Assembly (NCBI GenBank): GCA_036872755.1
Contig: JAVHNS010000001.1
Coordinates: 2,480,001 to 2,544,000 of the forward strand
DNA: 64,000 bases
Direction: 5' to 3'
DNA from: Orbilia blumenaviensis
Lineage: Eukaryota; Ascomycota; Orbiliomycetes; Orbiliales; Orbiliaceae
The notes below the pieces were generated by a model. It was not told the origin of the DNA, made no database searches, and saw nothing but the letters and a program-made list of their open reading frames with translations. This document shows positions 11,139-22,629 of this stretch, one piece after another (the stretch's first letter is position 1; the number at the start of each line of letters is the position of its first letter). The position numbers were made by a program, and so were the translations under genes.

Positions 11139-14100
11139 ATCACCTCCAAGTAGTTCAAAATATAAAAGACGCCCTCGCTGTACACCTGCTCACTTCGTGC
11201 CTCCGGCTGGGAAAATGTGACCCACAAAGGCGGAACACCCCCCCCTCCTTTATGAGAATATATTTGATGTCCAGTCCCCTTTTTTCATCTTTTTTTTTTT
11301 AACGTTTTGGAAGGAAGCGGATATCATTTTTGTAGTCCCCTTTAACCCCCTATCCGAATTTGAAGCGCTTTTTAACAATTCATGCGAACGATCCCCAACA
11401 TGTTGATTATAAGAGCGTTGTTCAATGTCACATTTTTACCCTCCTCCTCTTCTCCCGCGAACTCGAAGATGCAAGAGCAGCATCGGCCGATTTTTTACCC
11501 CTCATGAAAATTACAGCTTTGGTCTACTACTAATTGGCATAATACCACACACATACTATACATACACAAACAAAAACACCCTTAACTGGATTGTTTTTGG
11601 TCATGGATCTCTCTCTTTTCCTCTTTTACTCTCATGATTGCACAATGGTCTTTTTTGGAATACTACCCCCTCCCCTTTGGAATAATGTCATTTCTTTTTC
11701 TTATTCTCTTCATGTATGTTTTACTGTTTCCAGCTGGATCTTAATGGGAAGCGCTTCTTTTTTTTTTACATCAATTTTTTTCTTTCGGGAATTACCACCT
11801 ACCCTTTTTTGCAAATTTGATTACCTCTAGGACTTTTGGGTGGTGGATGGATGCAAACGGAAGGGTTATTATTTTTGATGGGGAGGAAGAGATGGGCGAT
11901 CGTATGGTACTTTTTTTTTTCCCGTTGGAAGAGACTGGACTTTTTCTTTTATATCATATACAACTACTTATATAGGTGTGAAAGTGATTTTTTTTGTGAT
12001 TACTTTGAAGTATTTTGAATAGAGATGCGTGTCTGTTTCTTTTTCTATACAACCTTTTTTGTTTTGCATGTTTATCGCGATGCGAAATTAAGTGATCCGT
12101 AACCACCCCTGCACCATTGCGAAATTACAGCCGGGCTTCCGACATCCCGTTGACGCCTCTTGATTTTTTTTTGGGGGTGTGATTTCGGTTCGGATAAGGA
12201 GAGGAATTAATAGCCACGGCAAATAGTCCTTGTGAAGCGCGTGTTACCACTATACGTGGGGTCTGGTGGACGTGCCTAGGCTTTATACTTGCTTGTGAAT
12301 TCATGTTGATGTCTTGGAATAGTTGCATTGGAGTATGTACTATGGTATATATGATGGGTCTCCGACAAATCCACCTGCTTCCCCTTTCCCTCTAACTAAA
12401 ACATATTTATAGACAGACAGCTAGCTAGCTGGCTACCTGGGTATGATGTATGATGCACGCAAGCACGCACGCACGGCAGCAGGTATCCGAGATTTCCCAT
12501 GCATACGTACCAGGGGTTGGAGTTTAGATAGATTATATAATACCGACCTCACATACGCTGTGGTTTTTTGATTACTAGAGAGAGAGGAAGCGCGGTAGCT
12601 TTCGACTGAAAAAAGGGATGTGATAAGAGCTATAGCTGGAGCTATGATAGCTTTTATCGATTTTTTACCTTACCTTACCTTACCTTACCTTACATTTTGT
12701 GTAACGGAGAAAGGCTCCTCCTGCGTCCGCCGCTTTTTTTCTTATCTTTATTGATATCGGGTTTCCCCTTACTTTTTTTTCTCCCCTGTTATCGTTGACG
12801 CAATGCTGAGCTGGGGTGTTGATGCGGCCGATGCGGCAGGATATATCATTATGTCTACTGCTGTTCGTGTAACTTTTTTTTTTTTTTTTTTTTTAAGCGG
12901 GGGTTTTGAATTGAAGGTGGATTTTTGAGACTTTATGGAAGAGGTCCTTTGGAATATTTAATTGAGTAATACAAAGGAATTAAGTGACTCTGATACAGAA
13001 TCGGGTTCGTAATGATGCATGATGATATCTTGAAGGTTGATGTCAGTAGTAGTGGCGATAGTTGTTGCTGTTGTTGACCATATCCGTGTTGTCAAGTGCG
13101 CTCACAACGCAGAAAAAAAAAAGAGCTCGTCAACAATAGTAGGCGCAGTCAGCTAGCAGCGCAGCCTTAACAATATCACACGATCGATCATCTGCAAATA
13201 ATACGGTTAAAAGCGCTTTCTCTCTGCTAGTCACAAGTGTCCCACGGCTACTGTCCGTTCCATGATTATCCAGGGTAAGATATTGTATTATCTATACTAT
13301 TTTATAAAAAAAAATTTGATGTTTTTTTTTTAATAATGTTTTATATTCTTTTTGATATCTTTTGACTTTCTTTATGTGGTATCCCATCCCATCCCTATGT
13401 CTCTCTCATGCCACTATCGTACATTATACAATAGACTTTAGACTCGAAAAAAAAAAAAAAAAAAAAACGATGCGTGATAGAAAAAGAAAGGAAAAGAAGA
13501 GTTCGCCTTATGTCCCAGAAAAAATAGAGACTTTGGATTGCGCAAAAAAAAAAAAAAAAAGAAGTGATATCAAACGCGAAGCCTTAGAGAAGAGTTTTTG
13601 AAGAATGAGAAACTCGGTGAACGGCGGGATCCGCTGTGAGGACAAAAAAAGGTTGTCGATGGAGAAAAAAAATGCAAGGACTCCGTATTTCTCCCCTTTC
13701 CCTACCCGAAGAAGCCTTGTTGAAGAAAAGTACCTAATAACTAGAAATTAATGGATGTGCTTTTTTTCGGAGGGGAAAAGGAATCAAAAAAACGCCGGTT
13801 GGAAACAGTACGAAGAGCTGGAGAGTAATGTCGTTAAAAAAAGACGTCAATCGCGGGGACAATAGAGCTAGGAATCTGGAACGGGTTCTGTAGAGCAAGA
13901 AAACAAAATCAATAGATCCCTCCCAATTGAATTCCGAAATGTAATTGAGAAACCTGGGGGAAATCCCGAGAGAAAAGAAAGAAGGGAAATCAATTGCTAT
14001 GCTGAAAGGTTGTATAAATATCTTTCAACCGCATGATTTCAACAAAAAACAATGAACTCAAAGAATATGGCGGATGTGTACGCCATCGAAAAAGAATGCA

Positions 14101-14215
14101 AAAAAATCGAGTGAAAAAAAAAAACCCCCCCATGCTAAGAGTTCCTAGAGACCCAAAATAGAAACGATAAAGCAAAGAAAGAGAAAGTAAGTAGTATGAG
14201 CGAATGTATGAGGAT
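11139..14215. other. 3-kb spacer between convergent genes, homopolymer-rich
   Basis: This lies between the 3' ends of the Mpv17-like gene and the kinase gene. It is rich in T runs on the left and A runs on the right, matching the two 3' UTR orientations, and carries (TTACC)5 at 12665-12693 and a ~21-T run at 12874-12894. No ORF with recognisable content was found. Confidence 0.6.
12665..12693. repeat. (TTACC)5 microsatellite
   Basis: Five perfect tandem TTACC units plus a partial sixth, in spacer DNA. Confidence 0.9.
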
Positions 14216-16144
14216 TTAAAAGTTGAATCCACCGAGGTCTTGAAGCCATCTGCTCTCGAGAACGCGAGCGATGTCCCATCTCTGATGGATGTCCATGTTG
14301 AGACACCCTTCGACGACCTCGATGAGTTCAGGACCGGCGCCCTTTTGTCGTAGAATCTCTGTGTCGTACTCTCCCTTGGTAATCAATTCCTGAAGCATAG
14401 CAGACATACTGTGATGGAATGGAAGAGAACCGGTTACCATCGTGTAGATAGTGACACCGAGAGCCCACATATCGATATGAGTCTCAATGATAGGTACATC
14501 AGACTGGAGAAGCTCCGGAGCAGCGTACTGAAGAGATCCAGTGATTGGAGATTCAGATGTGGCGGCGATGGCGCTCGAAGACCCAGCCGGCCCGTGACGC
14601 TTAATCGGTGGTCGGTTGCGGGAGCCGCCGAACCCGTCGTCGTCGCTGTCACCATCAGGGTTGAAACTTGGAAGGAACTCGGCCATGCCAAAATCACAGA
14701 GAAGAATATGGCCGGTAGGGTCCTCCTCGGTGTTAACGAGGATGTTTTCGAGCTTGACATCACGGTGTACAACTCTCATGTCCTGATGGAGGTATCGGAG
14801 GGAAGACGCGATTTGGAAGGTGTACTTTCGGACTAGGTCGAGCTTCAATCCGCTTCTGTTCTTCTTGACTAGGTCAAAGAGAGTACCGCCGATGTTGTAG
14901 CGGGTGATGCAGAAGAAAGCGAAGGGGGTATCATAGACGCCCAAAAGGCCGAGAATATGCTCATGGGAAAGGTGACGCCAAAGATTGACTTCATGCTCGA
15001 ATTCAGCCTGGATGGCATCGTTCTCAGTTTCTGAATCCCTTACTTTCTTCTTGACGATCTTGACGGCACGGACGATTTTCTTTCCATCCTCAAGGGTATG
15101 CGCTTCCTTGACGACGCTGTAGCCACCAAATCCGATCGTCTTTCCAATGATGTAGTTGCCGATGGACTGGCCTTCATCATCAGGTTGTGGCTTTCGGGTC
15201 TGCTTCCAGCCTCTGAGAAACTGTGATGCAGGAGAGTTGGGTGTTGGGCACGAAGCTTTCCTTTGAGCTCTCGTAGTCCTCGGCTTATCAACGGAGAAGC
15301 TCTTAGACCTCTGAACGTTTGAGGAATTCATCCATGGCCAGGGAGAGAGCGTAGGCTCGTCCTGTAAGGACGATGGGCTTCTGGTTCGATGATTCATCGG
15401 TGACAGGTAAGAGTCGATGGTGTTTGGGGGTGTTTTGACTTCATCAAGAAGAGGCGATGCAGTGCTCGCTGATGTCAGAGATCCTATTCGGTCCTTTTCA
15501 TACAGTCTATCGCTCATCCCGTCAACACTACCCTCACGGATCGGAGACCCAACTGAAGACTCATATCCACCCTTTGAAGACTGGCTGTCATCCCCATCTT
15601 CAGACCTTGTGTCGTATAGGTCAAAAGTCGGCCCGCGTCGCATTTCGGTTAAAGAAAACTTGCGAGAACCGTTTGGAGGGGACGATCCGTAAATCTGCAA
15701 AGGTATCGGACTTTCGGCGATAGCACACTCTTCCTCTCCTTCTTCTTCCTCATCAGCTTTGATTCTAGGTAACGGCTGCTGCAAGGGCAGCGACTGCCCC
15801 GAATCCAGCCTTACATTTGGAGCGAAGGTTATCGACTTCCTCCTTACGCCCATACCATTCGCCTTAGCGCCATTGATACCCTTTCGTGATTCCTCTTGGA
15901 CTGCCGACCGGCCAAACGCACCATGCACATTCACATCGGTTCTCGAGACAGTCGCACTGCCTGTCGGTGTAACGGATATCGGAGGAGTAGACGCATTTTC
16001 GGAAACAGGAGGGGTCGAAGAGATCCTCCGCTGCAGCGACTGGGCAGCAAGTCCTTCTGATAGCCGTGAAGTTTGAGGAGGAGTAGTGGGAGTTGCGATC
16101 CTAAGATTGTGGAATCGTCTCTGTCCGAGATCTACAGTATCCAT
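14216..16144 (-). CDS. Serine/threonine protein kinase, CAMK-like, with long regulatory N-terminus
   Basis: Intronless, 642 residues. Residues 1-325 are low in complexity and Ser/Pro-rich with many potential phosphosites. The kinase domain is about residues 330-637. All core motifs are intact: glycine loop GFGGYS (338-343), Lys362 in 'RAVKIVKKK', catalytic H460-R461-D462 in 'HRDVKLENIL', D484-F485-G486, and APE at 542-544. An insertion of about 45 residues (490-534, Asp/Gly/Ser-rich, then basic) separates DFG from the P+1 loop 'TGSLQYAAPE'. The N-terminus holds RRKSITFAPN (101-110), which contains a basophilic phosphosite and an RVxF-like PP1 docking motif (KSITF). The kinase fold is certain. 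I cannot name the orthologue. Weak likeness to fungal CAMK-type kinases suggests signalling in growth or stress, but this is inference. It is convergent with the Mpv17-like gene. Confidence 0.9.
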   Translation of the reverse strand: MDTVDLGQRRFHNLRIATPTTPPQTSRLSEGLAAQSLQRRISSTPPVSENASTPPISVTPTGSATVSRTDVNVHGAFGRSAVQEESRKGINGAKANGMGVRRKSITFAPNVRLDSGQSLPLQQPLPRIKADEEEEGEEECAIAESPIPLQIYGSSPPNGSRKFSLTEMRRGPTFDLYDTRSEDGDDSQSSKGGYESSVGSPIREGSVDGMSDRLYEKDRIGSLTSASTASPLLDEVKTPPNTIDSYLSPMNHRTRSPSSLQDEPTLSPWPWMNSSNVQRSKSFSVDKPRTTRAQRKASCPTPNSPASQFLRGWKQTRKPQPDDEGQSIGNYIIGKTIGFGGYSVVKEAHTLEDGKKIVRAVKIVKKKVRDSETENDAIQAEFEHEVNLWRHLSHEHILGLLGVYDTPFAFFCITRYNIGGTLFDLVKKNRSGLKLDLVRKYTFQIASSLRYLHQDMRVVHRDVKLENILVNTEEDPTGHILLCDFGMAEFLPSFNPDGDSDDDGFGGSRNRPPIKRHGPAGSSSAIAATSESPITGSLQYAAPELLQSDVPIIETHIDMWALGVTIYTMVTGSLPFHHSMSAMLQELITKGEYDTEILRQKGAGPELIEVVEGCLNMDIHQRWDIARVLESRWLQDLGGFNF

Positions 16145-19100
16145 CGGACGTAATATCCGTCCTATTAATAGTGGGAGAATGGGAGTGGGGAATCGGAGGG
16201 AATGGCGGGCTGGTAAATTTTCTTTATAATAAAAAGTAAAGTATGAACCTCGTGGTTTTTTCTGAGCCTCACTCTATATCTTTTACAGTTCGGGCTGACG
16301 TTGGTGTATATATAATAGGTATTTACGTAAATTGTCCGAATCCGCTTATTTGTATCATGCAATTAACGCGAGGGCGCGAGCGGGAAATATATTCCTCGCA
16401 AAAAGGCTCGCCTTTGCGGAATTCGACAATGGGAGAACGAAAAAAAAAAAAAATGAAAAAATATGAATAAAATAAAAGGTTCTCTCTTCTCTCCCTAGAT
16501 GGCTGTCTCTTATTTTTGGGGGGTAATGTTTCGTATAGGGTCAGCAGCCCAGATGGAAATAGAGTTTGGTTCAATGGAAAAAAAAGAGTTTGTCGGCCAG
16601 CACCGTGGACCTGGGATATCAGCTGAAAAACAGGCTGCTTCTAGGCAAGGACGAACTGATAGTCGGAATCGCCGTTTCTGGAAATCGTCTGTGGGGGTGA
16701 CAATGATATCGCAGGTTGTGACGACAGAACGCCTTCGCTTCTTAGAGTTTGATAGGCGTTTACGGGTGATTGTGAGGGTGTATTGGTCTGTAAATTCTTG
16801 CCGAAGGAAAGTTCGAAATCCTCCTTTTGAGTTTGGTGTTTTATACTTTTGTTTTCTCTGATATTTTGGAGATGTTGAGACAGCGGAGAAGAGAGAGAGA
16901 AAGAGAGAAGAAGAAGGACAGAAGACGGATAATATATGCAAGCAAAATACTGGAAATCACAAAAAGCCATCAAATGGTGGGGAGCCCTGTTGCTATTATA
17001 CACACCAGGAGATTTGCCGACAACCTTAAAACAGAGGCTAGCGGAACTCCACACCCCGGCGAGCTTGTTTGGAAAACAAGCTGATCAGGCTGTGGGATGG
17101 TGGTGATGATGAGGGTACCGGGTGCGCACGAAAATGCCACGGAACAGAACAGCAGTAGTGTGCAGGGTTGGCAGGAGCTGCGGTGTGGGGGATATCCCTT
17201 CCTATTCCCCTCTCAAAACCCTGGCTGCCCGATCGTGGACTGCGGCGAGGGGGGTATTAGCTTCCTTCATTAATTCATTTCGCACCGAACCGGCGATTTG
17301 GTAAGATTTCAACCTCCTCTATTGAACGGCCTGAGGCCTGATTCCCGTTCGATTTCGTTCTCATCCAATCCGGTCTGTATACGACCTGTTCTGGAGCGTA
17401 TATTCGGATTAGTTACTAAAAATCACAAGCAAAAAAATTTTTAGAAGCCACATTCTTCAACCGCTATGAGGATCTATCTATCTAGTGGCAGAAGAAAAAA
17501 TAAATTTAGGCTTGCGGCGTCCCTACATGACGCTATTGCGCCGGAATAACCGTTTTTTGTACGTAAGTTTTTCCCTTTAGTCGTCAGAAGCCAGACCAAT
17601 CGATGCTTCTTGAAACGGGGAAACAGCACAAGTCGAGTTTAAACAACTGCTGAATGACAGGAAAACCCTGATCTAACTGCATCGTCGGAACAGAATTGAG
17701 GCTTGACCCCAGAGATCAGCATGGCATGGCTGAAGGGTCCGTGGAGAAACCTATTTCGGGCAACCACGCATTCCTTTGTAAGAACTGCATGACGACCTGC
17801 GTCACATTCGGACGGGTAACAAGATCCAACTGGCAGATGTTCTTGAACGACGTTACTCAAAAACAAGATGAAAGGCGAGGAACGACAAGCCGTACCCCGT
17901 CCCGTCAGGATCAATATCCCCCCCATGTTCTGCACCCAGAACCGACAGGTCAATCTGGGGTAAAGGCAGGAAGTAATGCCGTCTAATTGCAGATCTAGCA
18001 GAGGGGTTTTCTTTTAGGGATGTCGTCTGACATGAGGAATTTACCGGACCAGTATCTGAACCGTTCGACTCACGATCATGGTATTGCGCATCCAGCGGGA
18101 ACACTCAAGCCAAGATGTGGGGAAATAAACCTCGTATCCACACATGAAGCGAAGTGGAAAAAAGAAGAAAAGAAAAGGGCAGAAAAAAACAAAAGCCTTT
18201 TTTTTTTGTTCCGCTTTCGACTTTGTGCAGACAGGATTTTCCCAGAAGCTGCATCGACGGTGGAACGGATGACTCGAGACTGACAGAGTCGCCGTTTATT
18301 AGCCAACAGAAATGGGGTTGTTTGCACGGTGGTCTGGGCTGCCAACAAGAACATTATTGTCTCCTTCAACCATTCCACCAACTGAAGGCTGTACAGGGCC
18401 ATTTCCTTATTTTCTTCGCTCTCATTTTGTTTCCCATGATATGCTGCACCACTGCCTTGATGCATTAAAAACTATCGTCGTGCTAGGTTTGACACCAGCT
18501 TACCTTCGGCATCCAGAAGGTCATAAATTCTCGGCATCGGGCGATTACGGAACTCAAAAGTCTCAGTTTTTGAAGATTTTCCCTTTGCTAAAACTATTAT
18601 AGTAAATCTTGCTCGAAGGGTCAGGCACTACTCTGTACCAGGCGTCTGGGCTTCAAACCCCAAACCTGGACGGACTTATTTTGCGGAGAAGCTATTGACG
18701 CTTTAGCGGGCTTCGGCACGCAGGGAAGGGTGCTAACAAAAAGAAAAGGGAAAAAAAATTGAGAAAGAAACAAAAATACTAAATCAAGGAACTGAAAGAG
18801 CTCTTTCTTGGAACAGAAAAATTTCGACTGGGGAAAATCTTGGGACAGGTCTTTTTTTTTTTTTGCTCGCTCGTTCATCCACACCACTCCACTAACTATC
18901 GATTGGATACGGCGAATCTGGCCACTGACCTCTGGCGGTTACATATGCTTTCAGCCTGGATCAGAAGATCAGTTCTCCCCATTCAAACCTGAAGCAAAAA
19001 AAAATTCCTAAACGGAGTGTGGCCGACGAGACACTTGTGAATCCACTGATGGGGAGGGGAGGGGAGGAGACGACGCGACGGCGGTTTGCCTGCGACTTTG

Positions 19101-20836
19101 AATTCGTATGCCTCCATCGTATGACATCGTCGTGCTCTGTATTTCGTCACGCTGCATCTACTACAGAAAATGCGGCAACGATTCAATCCGTGAGGCAGAA
19201 TGCGGCTGGCTACAGCCCGGTTCCATGTAGCAGGTTCCGGAAGAAAAATCGGACAATATTAACCATATTTGCGGCAAATATTAACCCTTCTAGTACAATT
19301 TCACAATAAGTTTTTGTAATTTTTATGTTGGAAATAGTGAATTCCTCCTCATATCGATGGGGTTACGAGATAAAAATCGCGGGGCTAAGCTTTGTGACAA
19401 TTTTATATTATGCGTCTCGGTAATGGATCCGAGCCCAAAGGCAAATTGAAATACCAAATAAAAATACACGAATCTTTCTCGTAAAGATAGTTCCCTTATC
19501 GCGGTTCACATGTTTTAGAAGTCTCGCGATTGGTTGGAAGATTCTGTGGGTTCGTGGTTAGAGGGTGCGGCTAGTCGGTGAAATTACGTAAATATAGCTT
19601 GGGGATCCATGGGTTGTTAGAGGGGTCCTTGTTTTGTTGGAAGCGGACAGATGGGTGTTACGTTTGAGATCCAGAAAATCACGATCTATCTTTTTCTTAG
19701 TTGAGAAATTGAATTGGGTTTTTTTGAGGAGGGGTTAGCTAATATGCTAAGGATGTCTCATTTAAAGGACTAAAGACATGGCTAGGCTCTTGCGCCTTGT
19801 GTGCATATGCATGGTTTCATTTGCAGGTAGACGTACATAATTACATGGCATGCTCCTCCCGTGGACGCCCCGGACCCGCAGACGGGTATCTATCATGTAT
19901 CAATATCACAAGTTAACAAGGTAGGATCTCGAGCATTTTAATATCTACCAAGCAAGCATTTAACTTTGCAGGGCTATCCTTTAAACACGGGGTATAAATT
20001 CGCAGGGATAGGCTACATGTAAATTTAATTTAAATATTACTAGTAACTCACTAAGATACTAGACGAATATACAACTAGCCAGGACAGCCAGAGCAGGTAC
20101 TCCTTTAAGGAAAAGTAACACATCCTCACAACTGCCGTTTTTGTCTCAAGGTCTGGGTGCAAGACAAGTTTCCTCCGAGGGTACTACCGCAAATTCTATT
20201 AGGATGCAGATGTATGTTATAGTGATAACGGTACAGTGTAATAACGATAAGAATAACACAAGGTGCTGTTGTATCTCGTGACGCTACGATGACTATATAC
20301 ACGTATACATGTATGGGCTCCATTGTTTCCTACAAGGCCTCCCTTCAGCCATACTCTATATATAAAGACGTCCCGATATCGACTAAGACAAGTCTAGATT
20401 CTCACTAGAGGACACCCCGCATTGTTTGAAAACGTGCTAAGTCACAGGATTAGCTACGTTAGTTGTACATATACCAGAACCGAAAGACGTACTGACGCTC
20501 TTTGTCTCATGAACTAGATCTACAGAGCTATTTTAGCGGCCAAGGATTGCTTATATTTATGCATACTTGGTATGTATTACAAGGATTTATCACATTTAGG
20601 AATAAGCTCGGGTCTCCAGCAAGTAATTGAAATCATGGTAAGACAAATTGTAAACGGGAGATACACCTATCTAAAATGCAGATTAAAAAAGAAGCTAATT
20701 ATATGAATATATATAAACCAAGAAGATTAATTATACAAATTTATATCACGCAAAGTTTAATTTCGTAATCAGCCTCCATGAAGTGGCACACACTTCCTCA
20801 AAATACACTCGGACCCATACCGCTCATGTCGTTACA
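16145..20836. other. 4.7-kb gene-free stretch upstream of kinase and downstream of amidase
   Basis: The first ~700 bases are the kinase upstream region (A/T homopolymers and pyrimidine-rich on the minus strand). The rest holds only short ORFs (at most ~105 codons) with no recognisable domain. From ~19300 to 20830 it is AT-rich. Nothing else can be supported. Confidence 0.5.
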
Positions 20837-22629
20837 TTAAGGTTTTGTTTGCATGTAATCTTTGATCTGGGCGGTTGGCATCTTGTACTGCTTTGGGCCT
20901 TTTCTTCTGACCTGTGTCTTCTGCTCGAAGGCATAGGCATAGTTAATGAGCTTTTGCTCATCCCACGCTTTTCCAACGAACAAAAGGCCAAAAGGCTCGT
21001 TTGGTGCAGCCGTTACTACTCCTCTTTCATCCTTTTTTACCTCAGTGTCCTTTGGACGGAATCCCAAGGGTACGGTAACGACCGGTAACCCGGCAATTGC
21101 AGCGATGTCGACCAGGGTGTCGCTTGCCGGCATGACCAGAGCGTCTAAACCATCTTTCCCTCCGGCAGATGCAAGCGCGCCCAATATACCGCCTTCGCCA
21201 CCAAGCTGATACCTTAGCTGAGTGATGTCCCACGCCAGCTTGCAGGTGTTATCTTCGCATGGAATCAGTTTTGTATCTGCTTCCCAGAGGTATATACTGC
21301 GGTCCGGGTACTCTTCCCTTCGGTCCGCCTTTGTGTATTTCATAAGATCTTCGGTATTGCGGATGTTATTTGGGTTGAATTCTAGGTCGTTTAGATACTT
21401 CTTGATGTTTGTTTTGAATTCCAGACCACAGGCCATGTATAGTGTGTGGTTGGCGGTAAAGACGTTATATTGGTCGTAGGATTTGAAGTCCAAATCCTTG
21501 TAAATTGAAGCGCCATTTCCACGGATCATTTCTACTGCCTTATCGAATTCCTCTTTAAACGGAGCGGGGATATCCAGTTTTTTGAAGACAGCATCTGGAA
21601 TACCGATTTTGGCGCCTTTAAAAGAATCTTTGTTTAGGTCTTTCCAGTATTCTGGGATTTGTTTGAAGGGGATGGCAGAGGTGTAGTTATCTGCAGAGCA
21701 TTTACCGGCGATGGCAGAGAGGATATACGCCGCATCCTTAACGGTACGGGCCATGGGGCCTACGCTATCCTGACGCTCCGAAATTGGGATTACGAGAGCA
21801 CGGGATGTAAGGCCGACGGTAGGCCTTATTCCTACTAGGTTGTTTCGCCATGAAGGAGCTATAATCGAACCTGATGTGTCAGTTCCCAAAGCTCCGAGGG
21901 CAAGACCAAGATCGGCGGCTACGCCAGAGCCACTGCTGCTGCCTTCAGGACGTAGGCCTGGATAGTAGCCGCTAGTGATCTGACCGTGGCGGGCAGACCA
22001 GCCGGAGGTGCTGTTGTCGGAACGGTGGTTGGACCATTCGGATAACCCTGTTTTACCGAGGATTATTGCACCAGAGGAGCGTAGTTTTGCGGCTACAGTG
22101 CTATCCCTTTTGACTCTTGCACCCAGAAGCGCGTAAGATCCTGAGGTAGTGTTTAATTTGTCACGGGTTGCGATGTTGTCTTTCAGAAGGATGGGGACAC
22201 CGTGAAGGGGTCCTCGGACTTTGCCACTTGCTCGTTCTTCATCAAGGGTTTTGGCGATGTCTAAGGCATCTGGGTTGACTTCTAAGACTGCGTGGAAGGT
22301 GCAATTTACTTGTCGGATGCGAGCCATGTAGGCCTGTGTTAATTGGTAAGATGTGAAGCAGCCGTCGCGGAGCTGGGTTGAAATCTCGTCAATTGTTATT
22401 GCCATAAGGTCTGGGAGTTTTGCAGGGTCGATTTTGCCTATAATGCCACATTCAAATATATATTAGTATATCCAGTCCGTATATATTTAATACATCGGGT
22501 AGAATATTGTAAATGTGACTTACATTTCTTCGAACATACTGGGGTGGCTGTTGTAATCGAGACTACGCTCAAGAGGAGGGCTAGGAAGGTAAGCAACCAG
22601 TGCTTTTTAGGTGATATATGCGAATGCAT
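20837..22629 (-). CDS. Secreted amidase-signature family hydrolase
   Basis: Amide-bond hydrolase of the amidase signature (AS) superfamily. Exons 22629..22524 and 22437..20837 (intron 22523..22438, GTAAGT to TAG) give 568 residues. Exon 1 encodes a signal peptide: a Lys-Lys-His start, a hydrophobic run 'WLLTFLALLLSVVSI', then 'TTATPVCSKKC', with likely cleavage near 'TTA'. The AS core follows. The catalytic triad is Lys121 ('PILLKDN'), the cis-Ser within 'GSSSGSG' (about 203-204) and nucleophile Ser226 in 'GTDTSGSI'. The C-terminal 'IAAIAGLPVVTVPLGF' and 'GLLFVGKAWDE' are typical of fungal secreted amidases. An ATG at 22405 starts the long ORF, but splicing to the signal exon keeps frame and gives a better protein. 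The substrate is unknown. Such proteins are often accessory in fungi. It stands alone, with several kb of non-coding DNA on each side. Confidence 0.9.
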
